From: Parietichytrium sp. I65-24A
Taxonomy: Eukaryota; Sar; Bigyra; Thraustochytrida; Thraustochytriidae
Direction: 5' to 3'
Length of the DNA: 64,000 nt
NCBI GenBank assembly: GCA_012862575.1
Contig: BLSF01000001.1
Coordinates: forward strand, 434,001 to 498,000
Shown here piece by piece: positions 10,816-21,482 of the stretch (positions are counted from its first letter, which is position 1; each line of letters starts with the position of its first letter). A model generated the notes under the pieces. That model was not told the DNA's origin. It saw only the letters and a program-made list of their open reading frames with translations, and searched no databases. Made by a program: the position numbers and the translations under genes.

Positions 10816-13352
10816 TCAGCATCTCAGATCATTAAACTGTTGGGAAGTCATTTCACAATCACACGGCTGCGAAGTGTTTTCATCCACCAATTCGGTATAG
10901 CGATCTTCAAACTTTGTGGAGTCGTACCGAGAGAGGAACTGCTGCAACGGCAGAAGCCAATTCCATTTTGCGTTTAATTGCCGTCTCTCGTCGATCAGCG
11001 CGGTCTCGAAAGCCTCGCTCACGGATTGGACCTTGGTACGACTATCGACGATGCCAACCACAACTTTCTCGTCCAAGTTATCAGTGATTTGAGACATGAG
11101 GAACTGGGTTCCACGAGCAGCGCACAGAGCAGCGCGAACTCTGTCGAGCGGGCTTGGAATATCACCTTGGCAAAGATGGCCGAGCTTGACAGTCCGGACC
11201 GTGAATGAGTCCTTGCCTTCTTCCGCAAACAGTCTTTCCATAAACTGCAAATCATAAGCTTGGGAGCAATTCTCATTCCGTACGACAACAAAGTGGCGTT
11301 TCAGGTCCTTCTTGATCAGATATTTGATCCGCTCGATATCTTTGAGCATCTGCTCCAACGTGATGCCCTCCTCCTTTGTGTAGACCACATCCGCCCCACC
11401 TGCCATTGAGGAAGCAAGGGCCAAAAATCCGCAATTTCGTCCCTGCGTTTCGATGATGAAGACACGGCTGCTGGACGAGTCTGCCGATTTCTTGCAGGTG
11501 TCAATGGCACTCACAATAGCGTTGACAGACGTGTCACAGCCAACACTGAAGTCAGTTCCCGGGACGCTGTTGCTGATCGTAGCAGGAATGAAGGCAATCG
11601 GGACGTGGACCTTATTCTGCATGTTGTAAATGCCCTGGAGGGCGTCAAAGCCGCCAATCACCAGCATGGCATGGATCTTGTGCGAGTGCAAGACCGACTT
11701 GATCCCATCAAAATTCGTCGGAACCCTTCGGTCAGCCAAAATATTGCACCCGCCCTCGCCAGCCCAGTCGGACACTTCCATCCAGTCCATCTTTTTGATT
11801 TTGCCCTGAACGACCCCATCGAATCCGCCAATCGCGGCATGTAGTGTGTAGCCGTAGTTCATCCCGTAATGTACGGCAGCGCGGATGGCAGAGTTCATGC
11901 CTCCAGCAGGAGCGCCCGAGCACACGATGAGAATGTTTTTGTTGCAGGTACCAGGGTCATGCTTGGCGTTGTCACGATTGATGGCCTTCAAATATCCAAA
12001 ATTTCGGTTGAAATCGTGCTTTCTGGCAAGAATCGCATTCTCAAAATCCAAGGCTGCAGTGTATTCACCGACTTTTTGAGTTGCGGCAATGGTTTCTACG
12101 AGAGGGTTGTACCTTGGCGTGAAACCTTTGACACCAACGATGGTAGATGCGTCTCCGTTTTTGGCACGGCGCAGCTTTTCGACGCACATGGCCCCGGCGA
12201 CCGTTCCCATGATTCGGTCGTACGCAGAAGCTTGCCCTCCTCTTTGCACATGGCCAAGGATAGTGGCGCGGGTGTCATGCGCAAGCTTGTCGACGATCAC
12301 TTGTCGTACGTAATCGGTCTTGATTGGGTTTCCCTTTCGGTCGATGGCACCCTCTGCTACGAGCACGGTGCATAGACGAGCCCCGCGTCGGCGGCGGCGA
12401 TCCAAGGTATCACACAGAGCCGATTGCCAGTCTTCCTCCTTTGGAGGACACTCAGGCACAAAGCTGTATTGTTCGTTAGAAACTGCCGGCCACTGCGAGA
12501 ATTCTTTTTTGTTTTCTGCAAACTTACACGTAGTCCGCACCAGTCGCCAAGCCTGCCGCCCAAGCGAGGTAGCCGCCTTCGATCCCATTGAGTGCGTCAA
12601 GGTCAGCAGTCTGATTTCTATCTCTGCTGAATCATCAACCGTGCAACTTACAGTGGCGACCCATGATCTCCAGAACAAATGTGCGCTGATGACTTGATGC
12701 CGTGGAGTGCACGGCGTCGATGGCGTCTACGATCCTATGAAGCGCAGCTGTAATCGCACCTGTCAGCTATCATTTGCTGTGCGGAAACCCAAAAAATTGA
12801 AAGACACGCCAACTTACTGTCCGTTCCGGTTGTGAGGGTCCCCTCGTACACAAGGTCATTGTCAATTGAGCCCACGATGCCAACCAAATTTAAAAAGCTG
12901 CAGTTGGCTGCCTCTTCTTGCGTGATGCTGCCGCGCTCGAGAAGCTCTTCAAGGTAACTTGGCCACTCGTTCTTAAAAATGTTTGCTCCCGTTAGTGAGC
13001 CATCTCCCCCGCAGCAGACCAAGTTTGTGATGTTGCGTTTGACCAAATTCAAGCACGCTTTCAGGCGTCCTTCCCTATGACGAAAGTCTTGGCACCTCGC
13101 AGATCCGATCACCGTGCCACCTCTGTGGATAATCATCGCCGTGTCCTTCCATTGAAACTCGCGAATATACTCGCCGCCATCCACCAGCCCCTGATATCCT
13201 TCGTAGATGGCATACACCTGCCGGCCGTAAAAAACTCCGAGCCGGGTCACGGCCCGCACGACGGCATTCATCCCAGGCGCATCTCCTCCGCTCGTAAACA
13301 CCGCGATTGCTCCTGTGTGCCCTTCGCGCAGGTCAAGTCCTTCGAGCCCCAT
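10816..13352 (-). CDS. PFK: ATP-type 6-phosphofructokinase, two-domain (animal/fungal-like) form
   Basis: Four exons: 12818-13352, 12652-12747, 12528-12576 and 10816-12463. The introns are 70, 75 and 64 nt, all with GTAAGT donors. They join in frame to 775 residues, the usual size of animal PFK. The enzyme converts fructose-6-phosphate and ATP to fructose-1,6-bisphosphate. The catalytic half shows [17 protein letters not shown] (19-35), GGDGS (115-119), GSIDND (161-166, base Asp164), EIMGRHCGYLA and LGHVQRGG. The second half, from about residue 405, repeats the fold with [36 protein letters not shown] and LGHLCQG. It has lost catalytic residues and is expected to be the allosteric half. I chose the ATG just before the conserved domain. 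An in-frame ATG at 13655 would add ~101 unconserved residues. Confidence 0.9.
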
Positions 13353-14100
13353 TTTCCCTCGCCTTGCGTTCCCCCTCCCAACTTGCCCCGGCCTGCTCTC
13401 GACTCTTACCCAGTGCGTTGCCGTTCGCAAGCAGCGCTTCAACTTTGGACGTTTGAACAACGCGGAAGGGCGAGCGAGCGGGCGAGGCGGTGTGAGTCGG
13501 TCGACGGATTTGGCTGGGATGTGACGCGGCAGTGGCGACTGACACGACACGGCTCCGGAGTGGCTTGCCAGTGGAATGGCTTGGCAACAGACAAAGACAA
13601 AGACAGAAGAAGATTCATCTTGCACAGATTTTGACGTCGTCGAAGCAAGCAGCACACGTCGAGGTAGGCCTCCTTACTGCGTCGCCATGCGCTGCTGTTC
13701 GCAAGCCACTCTAGCTATCTCTAGCTGGTGTTGTGGCAGTGAGTGCCAACCAGTCCACTCTATCTTCATATCTTAATCTTCATTAGCACCTTGCTCTTCC
13801 TTGCTTTCCTTGCCCTTGTTCTTGCTCCACTGACATCCACAGACAACAGGAACAGACAGACAGCACAACGTTCGCGCTTCTCAAGTCCGATTAAAAGTTA
13901 TTCTGACTGGCTTATGAGTTAAAATCAATGATTCTAACTGTTCATGTTCATTGAATTACGAACTATGAAGTGAGCTCAGGTTCCTTGCACGAGTCCTTCC
14001 GTGCAAGTTCAATCAAGGGGTGGAGGCATTTTTTTTTTTGGCTAACAAAAAAATCATCTACTAGTACTGTCCTATTTTCTTACCGGTATCGCCTAGTAGT

Positions 14101-14166
14101 AGAGGGTAAGTTCTTCTTGTTCCACGAACTTGATAGGGCTCGTTAGCCCTCTGTTAACGACCCTCT
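14101..14166. other. Candidate three-way-junction structured element
   Basis: The outer 7-bp stem AGAGGGT/ACCCTCT (14101-14107 with 14160-14166) encloses two perfect 6-bp hairpins: AAGTTC/GAACTT (14108-14131) and AGGGCT/AGCCCT (14135-14150). It lacks the T-arm consensus, so it is not an ordinary tRNA. It could be a small RNA, a MITE remnant or chance. The strand is undetermined. Confidence 0.35.
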
Positions 14167-14331
14167 CCACATGAGCAACCCTACCGGCACTTAAATACTA
14201 TTAAAGCAACTAAGCAACGGAACTATACGCTGATAAGCCTCAATAGGTCTTGCTGTAAATCAATGTATATCACGTAGAGGGGAATAGAGAGAAATGGACC
14301 AGGAAAAGCGTTCCGCAACAATTTCGCTTCG

Positions 14332-14459
14332 TGACGTAAGTGAAGCCACGAAGTGAGAGCGTAAACAAACCCTATCGGAAGGTGGGGTGTGACGTAACAA
14401 GTGAAGCCGCGAAGTGCAGCGTAAACAAACCCTATCGGAAGGAGGGGTAGTGACGTAAA
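14332..14459. repeat. ~60-bp tandem duplication carrying TGACGTAA sites
   Basis: Unit 1 spans 14332-14389 and unit 2 spans 14390-14450, and a third copy starts at 14451. Both full units share a TGACGTAA/G start, a GTGAAGCCnCGAAGTG block and GCGTAAACAAACCCTATCGG. The TGACGT core is the classic CRE/bZIP-type site, so these may be regulatory. Confidence 0.8.
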
Positions 14460-14926
14460 CCAGACGTAGTCAGCGATCAGTGATCACATCTTCCTTCTCT
14501 CGATCTTGTCATCAATACAAGCTGCTCTGCGACCTAACCATGTTCGTGATGCTGATTTTGATTGACAGTGAAGACAAGAGGACTCGGACAGGCAAAAAGC
14601 AAAGAGCAAAGAGCAGGCAGTGAGCGGCCGTGTGAAGTGCCACGTTCTGTCCCGCACAAATGTCAGAGCTGTGAAAGCTGCAAGTCGTGCACTGAGTATC
14701 ACTGAGTACTGAGTTCTAGCTCTAGCTAGATCGTCTCAGCGGTAGAGGTGCGATCAGAGGCGCAACCTAGTTGATACATGCACCGTGCAATGTGAAATAT
14801 AAGTCGCTCGAAACGGAGCTGCGAGAAACCGTGTCGAGATCGTCGAGAACTCTCCCGGCACCCGGCCGCTTCGCTTCTTTTGTCACAAGTGACAAGTGCG
14901 GCGCGACCCTGGCTTTTTTCATTTCA

Positions 14927-14962
14927 CGTCTCGCTCGTCTCGCTCGTCTCGCTCGTCTCGCT
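14927..14962. repeat. 9-bp tandem repeat, four perfect units
   Basis: The unit CGTCTCGCT occurs four times in a row in the AP2/PFK spacer. Confidence 0.9.
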
Positions 14963-15720
14963 ACCCTCCGCTACTGGGCTCAGTGCCTCGCGCTACTCGC
15001 ACTCTTCACTCTCTTCGCGCTGCGATCCTAGTTCAACGCGTAGCACAGCAGAGCGCCGCGGCAAGGCACTGTCGATCTACGAAACTCTTATAAAAATTAA
15101 CTTCACGTGAGTAGTGGAGGTACTAGTACTGTCAGAACGGATGAAAAGCAAGTCGGAAATCATCTAAATTCTAAATTCTTCGTTTTGGAGTTTGTAGTGC
15201 TGGCTAGTGCGCTTCATTCAGCAGGCGGTGCGATGTGCAGTGCGGAATTGGTTGGGAGCGTGGACCGCGACGCGCGGCTGAAATTTATAGGAACATGATA
15301 TACGCCCATTCAGCGCTTTCCAAGACTCTGCGCCACCTTCCCGAGTTCCCACTGCGCGGAAGCGGGGTACTATATATTACCAGACTAGGAGCGATGTATG
15401 CGTGGGGTTGAGGAAAATATCAATGTTCCGTTAATGCGAGATCAGTGCCAACCTCAATTGTCGAAACGGATCAGTGTGAATTCGGAATTCAGAAAGCAGG
15501 TGAGTTGGAGGAGAGTGAAGGCGCGAGCGCCCCTGCCCCTTTTGAAAAGCGCTTTGAACTGCGGCAAACAGGGGAAACAGTAGGGACGCACGAACGTTAA
15601 TGGCTTTGCGCGATATCGCACACCGCGCAGCAAACACTAAGGTCGCGCCGAAGAAAGAGAAATGTGGGCGCAGAGTTTTGCAAATACGAGCCCAGCCTTT
15701 CAATCACATCCATGCAGTGC

Positions 15721-15733
15721 AGTATAAAATTAA
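15721..15733 (+). promoter_or_regulatory. TATA-like element upstream of the AP2 gene
   Basis: AGTATAAAATTAA lies 284 bp upstream of the chosen AP2 start. This is a motif match only; no transcription start can be placed from sequence. Confidence 0.25.
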
Positions 15734-16006
15734 TGCACACACTTTGGTGTGCACACCCGATCACCCAAACAAAACTGAATTGAGGCCCTCTGACTTCTGA
15801 CCGACCAAACAGGCGAGCAGTTTGGTAACTTGAAGGTGCAGGCTGTCGGAAAGGGATCGCGGCACCCGTGCAAGACGCGCGTGTGGCTCGTGTTCGTGCA
15901 CGAAAGGTTGCGGAAGCCTTCAGGAGCTGGAATACATGCAGAAGTCGCGGCCAAGTCGTATTTGAGCAGTTGCAGTGAGCGCCGAGCTGGTCGTACAAGA
16001 AGCAAG

Positions 16007-17830
16007 ATGGATTTTGGGTTTGAGGTGACGTCAGATGAGCTGATTGACGCGGCTCTGTCGCTGGTGAGCAATGACGTCTCGGGCGACTTTGACAGTGGCA
16101 AGCTCGACTTTCTCCAGTACCAGCCTTTGATGATGGAGCCTATGACATATGACTCCGGCTATGGGTTGAACGACAAGAGCATGTGGTCGTACGGCAGCTC
16201 GCTGGGAGCAAGTGGGATCGGACACTTCTCGGGCGCTAGCAGCAGCAGCAGTAGCAATAGCAACAGCATTCGACTCACCAACCCGTTCCCTCATGCTAAA
16301 AAGGAGAGCATCGAGGACAAATCACTCGCTCTTGGCAGGTCTTCCAGCAACAGCCAACAAAGCCAGCTGCGTAAGAAAGGCGTCCGCAGGAAGTCCTCCA
16401 CATATCGCGGCGTGTCGTACAACCACAAGGCGCAACGCTACAAGAGCGTGCTCACCGTAAACAAGAAGCAGATCTTCCTCGGGTACTTTGAGAAGGAGGA
16501 AGATGCTGCAAGGGCTTATGATGAGGCAAGTCGCACACACAAAGGGCCATTTGCAAGGCTCAATTTTCGGTCCGATGGGGGCCAGAGCCTCGATGACCTT
16601 GGCGATGTTATGGACTTGCCTCAGGCAAGCTCAAGTAGCAGCAGCGATGACGCCGTTCTCGCGCTCAAGCCAAGCTCACTTCGCGTACAAGTTCCAATGA
16701 GCTCAGAGTACAGCTCCAGCTCCAGCTCCAGCTCCGCGTTGTCAAATCTAGGCTCTTCCTATGCCACAGAGATGAGCAGTATGTCCCCCATCTCTATGCC
16801 TTTCTCGCCAATCTCTCCATTCAGCCCCAAGAAGCCAAACCTCGATGGTTTACTTGAAAGTGCGACCACAAGCTCTGCGTTTGAAGACTTGAATCTGCGA
16901 AGCTCTACTCTGTCCATTATGTCCACTGGAAGCGACTTTTCCGAGCAAAAGTTTTCGGGGGACCTGGACGGGAGTTTGGATAGCGATGCGCCGCGAGACG
17001 GATCCGGGAAAGACCGCCACAGGCCGCGGCTAGAGCTCAACATCCCGAGCATGGGTGAGGAGTTCATTGCTCTCGGCACGCCGAGAAAGAGACTCAAGTC
17101 CGAGGAGGAGACCAAGATGCTTGATTCCCCATCGTCGGGATCCGTGTCACAATTTAGCTTCTCCAGTCCGTCGTCGTACACGCGGCCTAGCTCGCCAAGA
17201 GGGTCCAAATCTCCGCGATCACCTTCTGGGTCGCCTATCCCGTCCTCTCCACTCTCTGCGCCATGGTCCAAGACTTCGCGCTACAGAGGAGTGTCCTTCA
17301 ACAAAAACAACGGGAGATTCAAAGCTGTGCTGACGTACAAGGGCAAACAAATCTTTCTTGGGTATTTTGAGAATGAGGTTGCCGCCGCAAAGGCGTACGA
17401 CGAGGCTGTGATCCATTACCGTGGAACCACAAATTCGTTGAACTTTCCTCCGCCCGATCAGGAGGCGAAGAACGCACAGCCCAAGAAGCAAATGAGTAGC
17501 AAGTACAGGGGCGTGTCTTGGTGTCGGATGAACAAGAAATACAAGAGCGTGAGCACATTTATGGGCACGCAAACCTTCAACGGGTATTTCGACACCGAGG
17601 AGGAGGCAGCTCGCGCGTATGACCGGTCGGCGCTCAAGCAGCGAGGTGCGGACGCGCAGCTCAACTTTCCCGAGGAATCGCTGCGAGCATTCGCAAACTC
17701 ACAAGATGATTGCTTGACACCCACAACGGCAGATCTGGTCGAAAAGAGCGCCAGGTTACGGATAAACAGCGTCGAGGACGGGTTGCCTTCTGCTCATCAA
17801 GACCATGCCGCGTCGAATGTATTTTTTTAA
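16007..17830 (+). CDS. AP2-domain transcription factor with three AP2 repeats
   Basis: A single-exon gene of 607 residues from the ATG that begins MDFGFEV. The frame is open to 15830, but the earlier part looks like leader sequence. Three AP2 DNA-binding domains are clear: residues ~131-188 (TYRGVSYNHKAQRYKSVLTV then FLGYFEKEEDAARAYDEA), ~422-480 (RYRGVSFNKNNGRFKAVLTY then FLGYFENEVAAAKAYDEA) and ~496-553 (KYRGVSWCRMNKKYKSVSTF then NGYFDTEEEAARAYDR). Each keeps the YRGV start, the GYF turn and the AA-x-AYD helix. The linkers are Ser/Pro-rich with acidic patches, likely activation or phosphorylation regions. AP2 proteins bind GC-rich or CNNG-type sites in the nucleus. Targets cannot be read from this window. 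Confidence 0.9.
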   Translation: MDFGFEVTSDELIDAALSLVSNDVSGDFDSGKLDFLQYQPLMMEPMTYDSGYGLNDKSMWSYGSSLGASGIGHFSGASSSSSSNSNSIRLTNPFPHAKKESIEDKSLALGRSSSNSQQSQLRKKGVRRKSSTYRGVSYNHKAQRYKSVLTVNKKQIFLGYFEKEEDAARAYDEASRTHKGPFARLNFRSDGGQSLDDLGDVMDLPQASSSSSSDDAVLALKPSSLRVQVPMSSEYSSSSSSSSALSNLGSSYATEMSSMSPISMPFSPISPFSPKKPNLDGLLESATTSSAFEDLNLRSSTLSIMSTGSDFSEQKFSGDLDGSLDSDAPRDGSGKDRHRPRLELNIPSMGEEFIALGTPRKRLKSEEETKMLDSPSSGSVSQFSFSSPSSYTRPSSPRGSKSPRSPSGSPIPSSPLSAPWSKTSRYRGVSFNKNNGRFKAVLTYKGKQIFLGYFENEVAAAKAYDEAVIHYRGTTNSLNFPPPDQEAKNAQPKKQMSSKYRGVSWCRMNKKYKSVSTFMGTQTFNGYFDTEEEAARAYDRSALKQRGADAQLNFPEESLRAFANSQDDCLTPTTADLVEKSARLRINSVEDGLPSAHQDHAASNVFF

Positions 17831-18115
17831 TTGTGCCATATTTTTCTCTGTCTGTGTAATTGAAGTTGCTGTTCCTGTCATTCCTCACGCCAACTTTGAG
17901 CTTTTCTCGCCCCATCTCTGGCAACCACACAAGGCCACAACCACACAAGGCCACAACTCCTGAGCCCAATCGTGCGCTCGGAGACGCGATTCTTGGCCAT
18001 ATCTGGGTCATGAGTTAGGGCGGTCGGGGCACGTTGTTGAACCAAGTTTATCGCCCGAGGACATCCATCTTCGGCCCATCGAGCCAAAAAGATCCAAATG
18101 GGCGGCCGGTACCAT

Positions 18116-18133
18116 GTACTCACAGTCAGTACC
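18116..18133. repeat. 18-bp near-palindrome GTACTCACAGTCAGTACC, copy 1
   Basis: This matches related sites at 26825 (one mismatch), 50443 (reverse orientation, one central change) and 50863 (partial). All are intergenic. Confidence 0.5.
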
Positions 18134-18139
18134 ACGCGC

Positions 18140-18152
18140 CACGTGCCACGTG
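18140..18152. promoter_or_regulatory. Tandem CACGTG (E-box/G-box) pair
   Basis: Two perfect CACGTG hexamers spaced 7 bp apart lie within GCCACGTGCCACGTGCC, ten bases after the 18-bp near-palindrome. They are candidate bHLH/bZIP sites; the gene they would serve is unclear. Confidence 0.35.
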
Positions 18153-18773
18153 CCACGACCACCGCCAGCTAGGCAAGTCAGGCAGGTCGTGGTCGTGGCT
18201 ACAGGACTCGCTCGCTCTGAATCAGAGTTGGCAAATTTCAAATCTGGCAATCTGGCAAAAAAATTTGGCTTGCATAGTTCGCTCTTCCGACCTCGAAAAA
18301 AAACGCGACAGAAGTGCGAAAATGCGAAAATGTGAAAATGGGAGTTTCCCGGGACATCGGCACCCGCATGTCGAGTATGTCTAGAAGCTGTTCGGGCAGG
18401 TGGCCACGTGCCTTCCTTGCTTCGCCTGAGAATGCCTGAGAGCCTTCGCCTGAGAGCCCGCGAGAGGCATTCAAATTGTTCGAAAAGCAGCCGGACCACT
18501 TACTTCCACATCAGTGCGAAGGAAGATACGGTCCTCGAAAGCCCGGTCCAGCGATGAAGAGTAGATGGAGCCGGATGAAGTTTTGATTTGCTTGACTTGG
18601 GCAACTCCATTTTACCAAACATGTTCTTGATCCCACTTGCAGCTCAACATTTTCTTGTTTCTTGTTCCTTGTGTCTTATTTTCTTGCGAGTTCTTTCTTT
18701 CTTTTTTGGAAAAAGTGAAAAAAATTAAAACCTTCCAAATCACGTGTTCCAAATAGTGAAAAAAATTAATAGT

Positions 18774-18806
18774 GGCGGCAGTAACCGCTCCCATAGTGTG
18801 GGGCTA
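18774..18806. repeat. Diverged relative of the CCCC/GGGG palindromic repeat
   Basis: CAGTAACCGCTCCCATAGTG followed by TGGGG resembles the elements at 519 and 1262. The similarity is partial. Confidence 0.3.
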
Positions 18807-21482
18807 GAGGACCAACTACCACTGTCAACTAGCTAGCAGGACTATTGCCAACTACAGCGGCCAGAAGAGTGGCACTTCGCTCATAGTCGCCCACTGCCCC
18901 CTCGACAAATAACCCTAGATTCTCAACATACAGACAAGATCGGGTCGAAATGAAAGCCAATGGGTATAGAAGGCAAGTGTCTGTCAGTAGTGTGAGTTAG
19001 TGGTTGTTGAGGTAATCAGGTCCAGGCCTCGCCAATCGCCTGATTGAAAAGTACTAGCTAAAGCTACTGTACACAAGTAATAGCAATCACACTTTCTGCG
19101 AAAACCGAGTTCAGAAATGGAGCCTATTTTTTACAATGCAATGGGATGTGCTCCTCGTGAGGAGATAGATGCATTTGGTCCACTCTTTCCCAACTCAGGA
19201 GTTGGAATCAGCACGTCACGTTGAAACCCGCACCTGCCAGCGTTCGAGTGTGCGTACTCTGGTACTGATTAGTACTTTAACTCATTCAATCAAAAATGAA
19301 CCGTGTACTGAGTAGTGAGTGACATTTTCAATTAACTGCGAGTTGGAGAAGGAGGCCCGGCGCAGGGGACACCGAGGATGTGTGCACGACGACCCTTTGA
19401 TGCATCTCTATTATCTCTATGAGCGACTCGATCGTCGATCGTAGCCCTCTCTGGCCCGAGCCAGTGATGAGATTTCTCCGTCTGCGTTCTCCATCGCTCC
19501 GGCTATCCCAAGGCCCCACGCCAAACGAGCGCTAGGCGGCGCTAGCGGGAGCTGTAGAGCGGAGCACGACGCGCGATGAACTGCGGCAGCGAGGGGGGGA
19601 GATGCTCGTGTGAAAAAAGGTCTCGAGCGGCTGACTGTTTCACAGCTAGTCCGCTCCCGCTCGTCCCGGGAAACAAGAAACAAGAAAGAGGAAAAGAGGA
19701 GGTCGGATTCGCTGTCAAGTGCCAAGTGCGAAATTGGAATGAGGCAAGTACTTTGGACAGCAGATCTGACAGTGAGATTCTGAATGTTTCTGAATTGCGA
19801 ATTCATTCATTTTGTTTGAAACTCTGTTCTGACATGTGAATGAACTGCGGGCGCCCCCCGAGGCGGTCTCCACACAGCGCTTCAGCCTTCAAGAATTGGC
19901 TGTCGAGCCACTCAATGTGGGGGAGAGAGAGAGAGAGAATAGCTAAGTAAGTTAGTCCTTTGTCAGTGCAAGTACGCCTTCAGTGCTCACTGTTTTCATC
20001 GTCGGCCGACCGTGACAAAGTTACCGTGACGATGAGAGTTCGACAGCGCGAGTGTGAGATAGTGTAAGACACAGGAGTCACAGGAGACACAGCCAAGTTT
20101 ACACTTTGTGGTACGAAAGACTCGAAAGACGGTCTTTTACAGTCAACCTGAACGACAGAACGAGAGAACAAGAGCCAAGGACGGAGGGAGGGAGTGACTA
20201 GACTAACTGACAGAGCAGCAAAATTAGAATTGCAAAATCTTTGTTGACTTGATCGTCGAGGATAAAACGAGGAGCTGGGGAAGAAGGTATGCAAGGAGGG
20301 AGGAAGCAAGGACGGGAGGAGTTGTTGGCGTATGTATTATTGCAGAACAGGTGGGTCGCCGTTAGCAGTGCCGCGCAGACTGAGGCTATCTCGATAGGAC
20401 AGTAGCCGACGAAACGCACCGATGAGTAACACGATATGAGAAGCGGCAGTGATTGTTGTGATCGCACGCAGATAAGCGCGTAGCGGCAGCCTCGTTCTGA
20501 ACTATGGAATTGGAGGTCAACTTCAATCACACGACTCATCATTTTCGAGCAGTTCGGAAAACCTTGGATCGGCCTTTACAGAAGGGATGGCCAACTGCTG
20601 CGAATAGACACTCGGGTAGAACGAGCGCAGTTGGGAAAATGCTCTGGCAATCAATTCTGATTCTGAATTCTGAACTCTGCAAACGTTTTCTTTAGTTTCG
20701 CCATGTTTTGCCGAGCCTGGTCTTTCGAAACTCGAACTAGTCACCCAAATCTTTCGTGTCATGATGTCACACGCTACCCAATCTCCCTAAGTGGACTACC
20801 GCGCATTGAATCCAACCTCTGTCACAGCCTGTACAGAGTGAGCACTCAGCCATACTCAGCCATACTCTTCTCAACTCTGACCAGTCGCCCTTGACCTTTT
20901 ACCTTTGGCCCGCAGTGTAGGGAGCGTAGACCGACGCTCTAGTTCTGCTCTGAAATGACGAAATTCTGAGTTCTCTGTTTTGATCCACCTGGAAATTCTG
21001 ATCTGGATTTCGAAGAAAGGAGGTGGGAAATTTTGGAATCACTTCACAAACCTGCTCTCTCACTCTCTCTCTCTCGCGTTCCTTACATTGATTGCACTGT
21101 ATAGTAATGAGTAAGTAAGAATACGTGAGTACTGTACTCGGTCAATCTCAGTTTTTACTGTGCTCTGATCAGCGGTATAGACTAAGAAGGCTACGCCGAC
21201 CGAGATGGAGTAGTTACCCCATCAGTAGGACGTGCTGGAAATTCTGACAAAGACTGCAGAGAATTAAGAGTTAGCTTAGCTAGTGTGGGAGAAAGGGCTG
21301 TGTCTCCTCCCTTCTTGGAGGAGTCTTCGGCAGTTACCAAATTATGGCAGTGAACGCGATGACGAAGAGAGCATTCGAATCAAGTTGCAAGTGTTAAAAG
21401 TTTTGTTGTTTTAGATTGGGCATCAGTGCGTCGAGCAAGTGCAAAGGAAGAGATTTGAGGTACATATTAACATCTCGCGAGA

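Larger units (their letters stand above)
13353..16006. other. 2.65-kb divergent spacer (PFK / AP2) with repeats and a candidate structured element
   Basis: No open frame here has recognisable domains. It contains a three-stem palindromic element at 14101, a ~60-bp tandem duplication with TGACGTAA sites at 14332, a 9-bp tandem repeat at 14927 and TATA-like sequences near 15723. It probably carries the promoters of both flanking genes. Confidence 0.6.
17831..21482. other. 3.65-kb gene-poor spacer
   Basis: The longest frames are 129-163 codons, lie on the minus strand and lack domains; I regard them as chance. The region holds two close CACGTG E-boxes, one copy of an 18-bp near-palindrome, a third relative of the CCCC/GGGG hairpin repeat near 18784 and purine repeats near 19922. 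No tRNA or snRNA was recognised. A short multi-exon gene could be hidden here. Confidence 0.5.

Noticed and set aside
13353-13655. Upstream in-frame ATG that would extend PFK by ~101 residues
   Set aside because: The extension is low-complexity and not conserved in the family, and the domain begins right after the chosen ATG.
18008-18499. 163-codon minus-strand frame in the 3.6-kb spacer
   Set aside because: Low-complexity Arg/Ser/Cys-rich composition, no motif and overlapping frames on the other strand.
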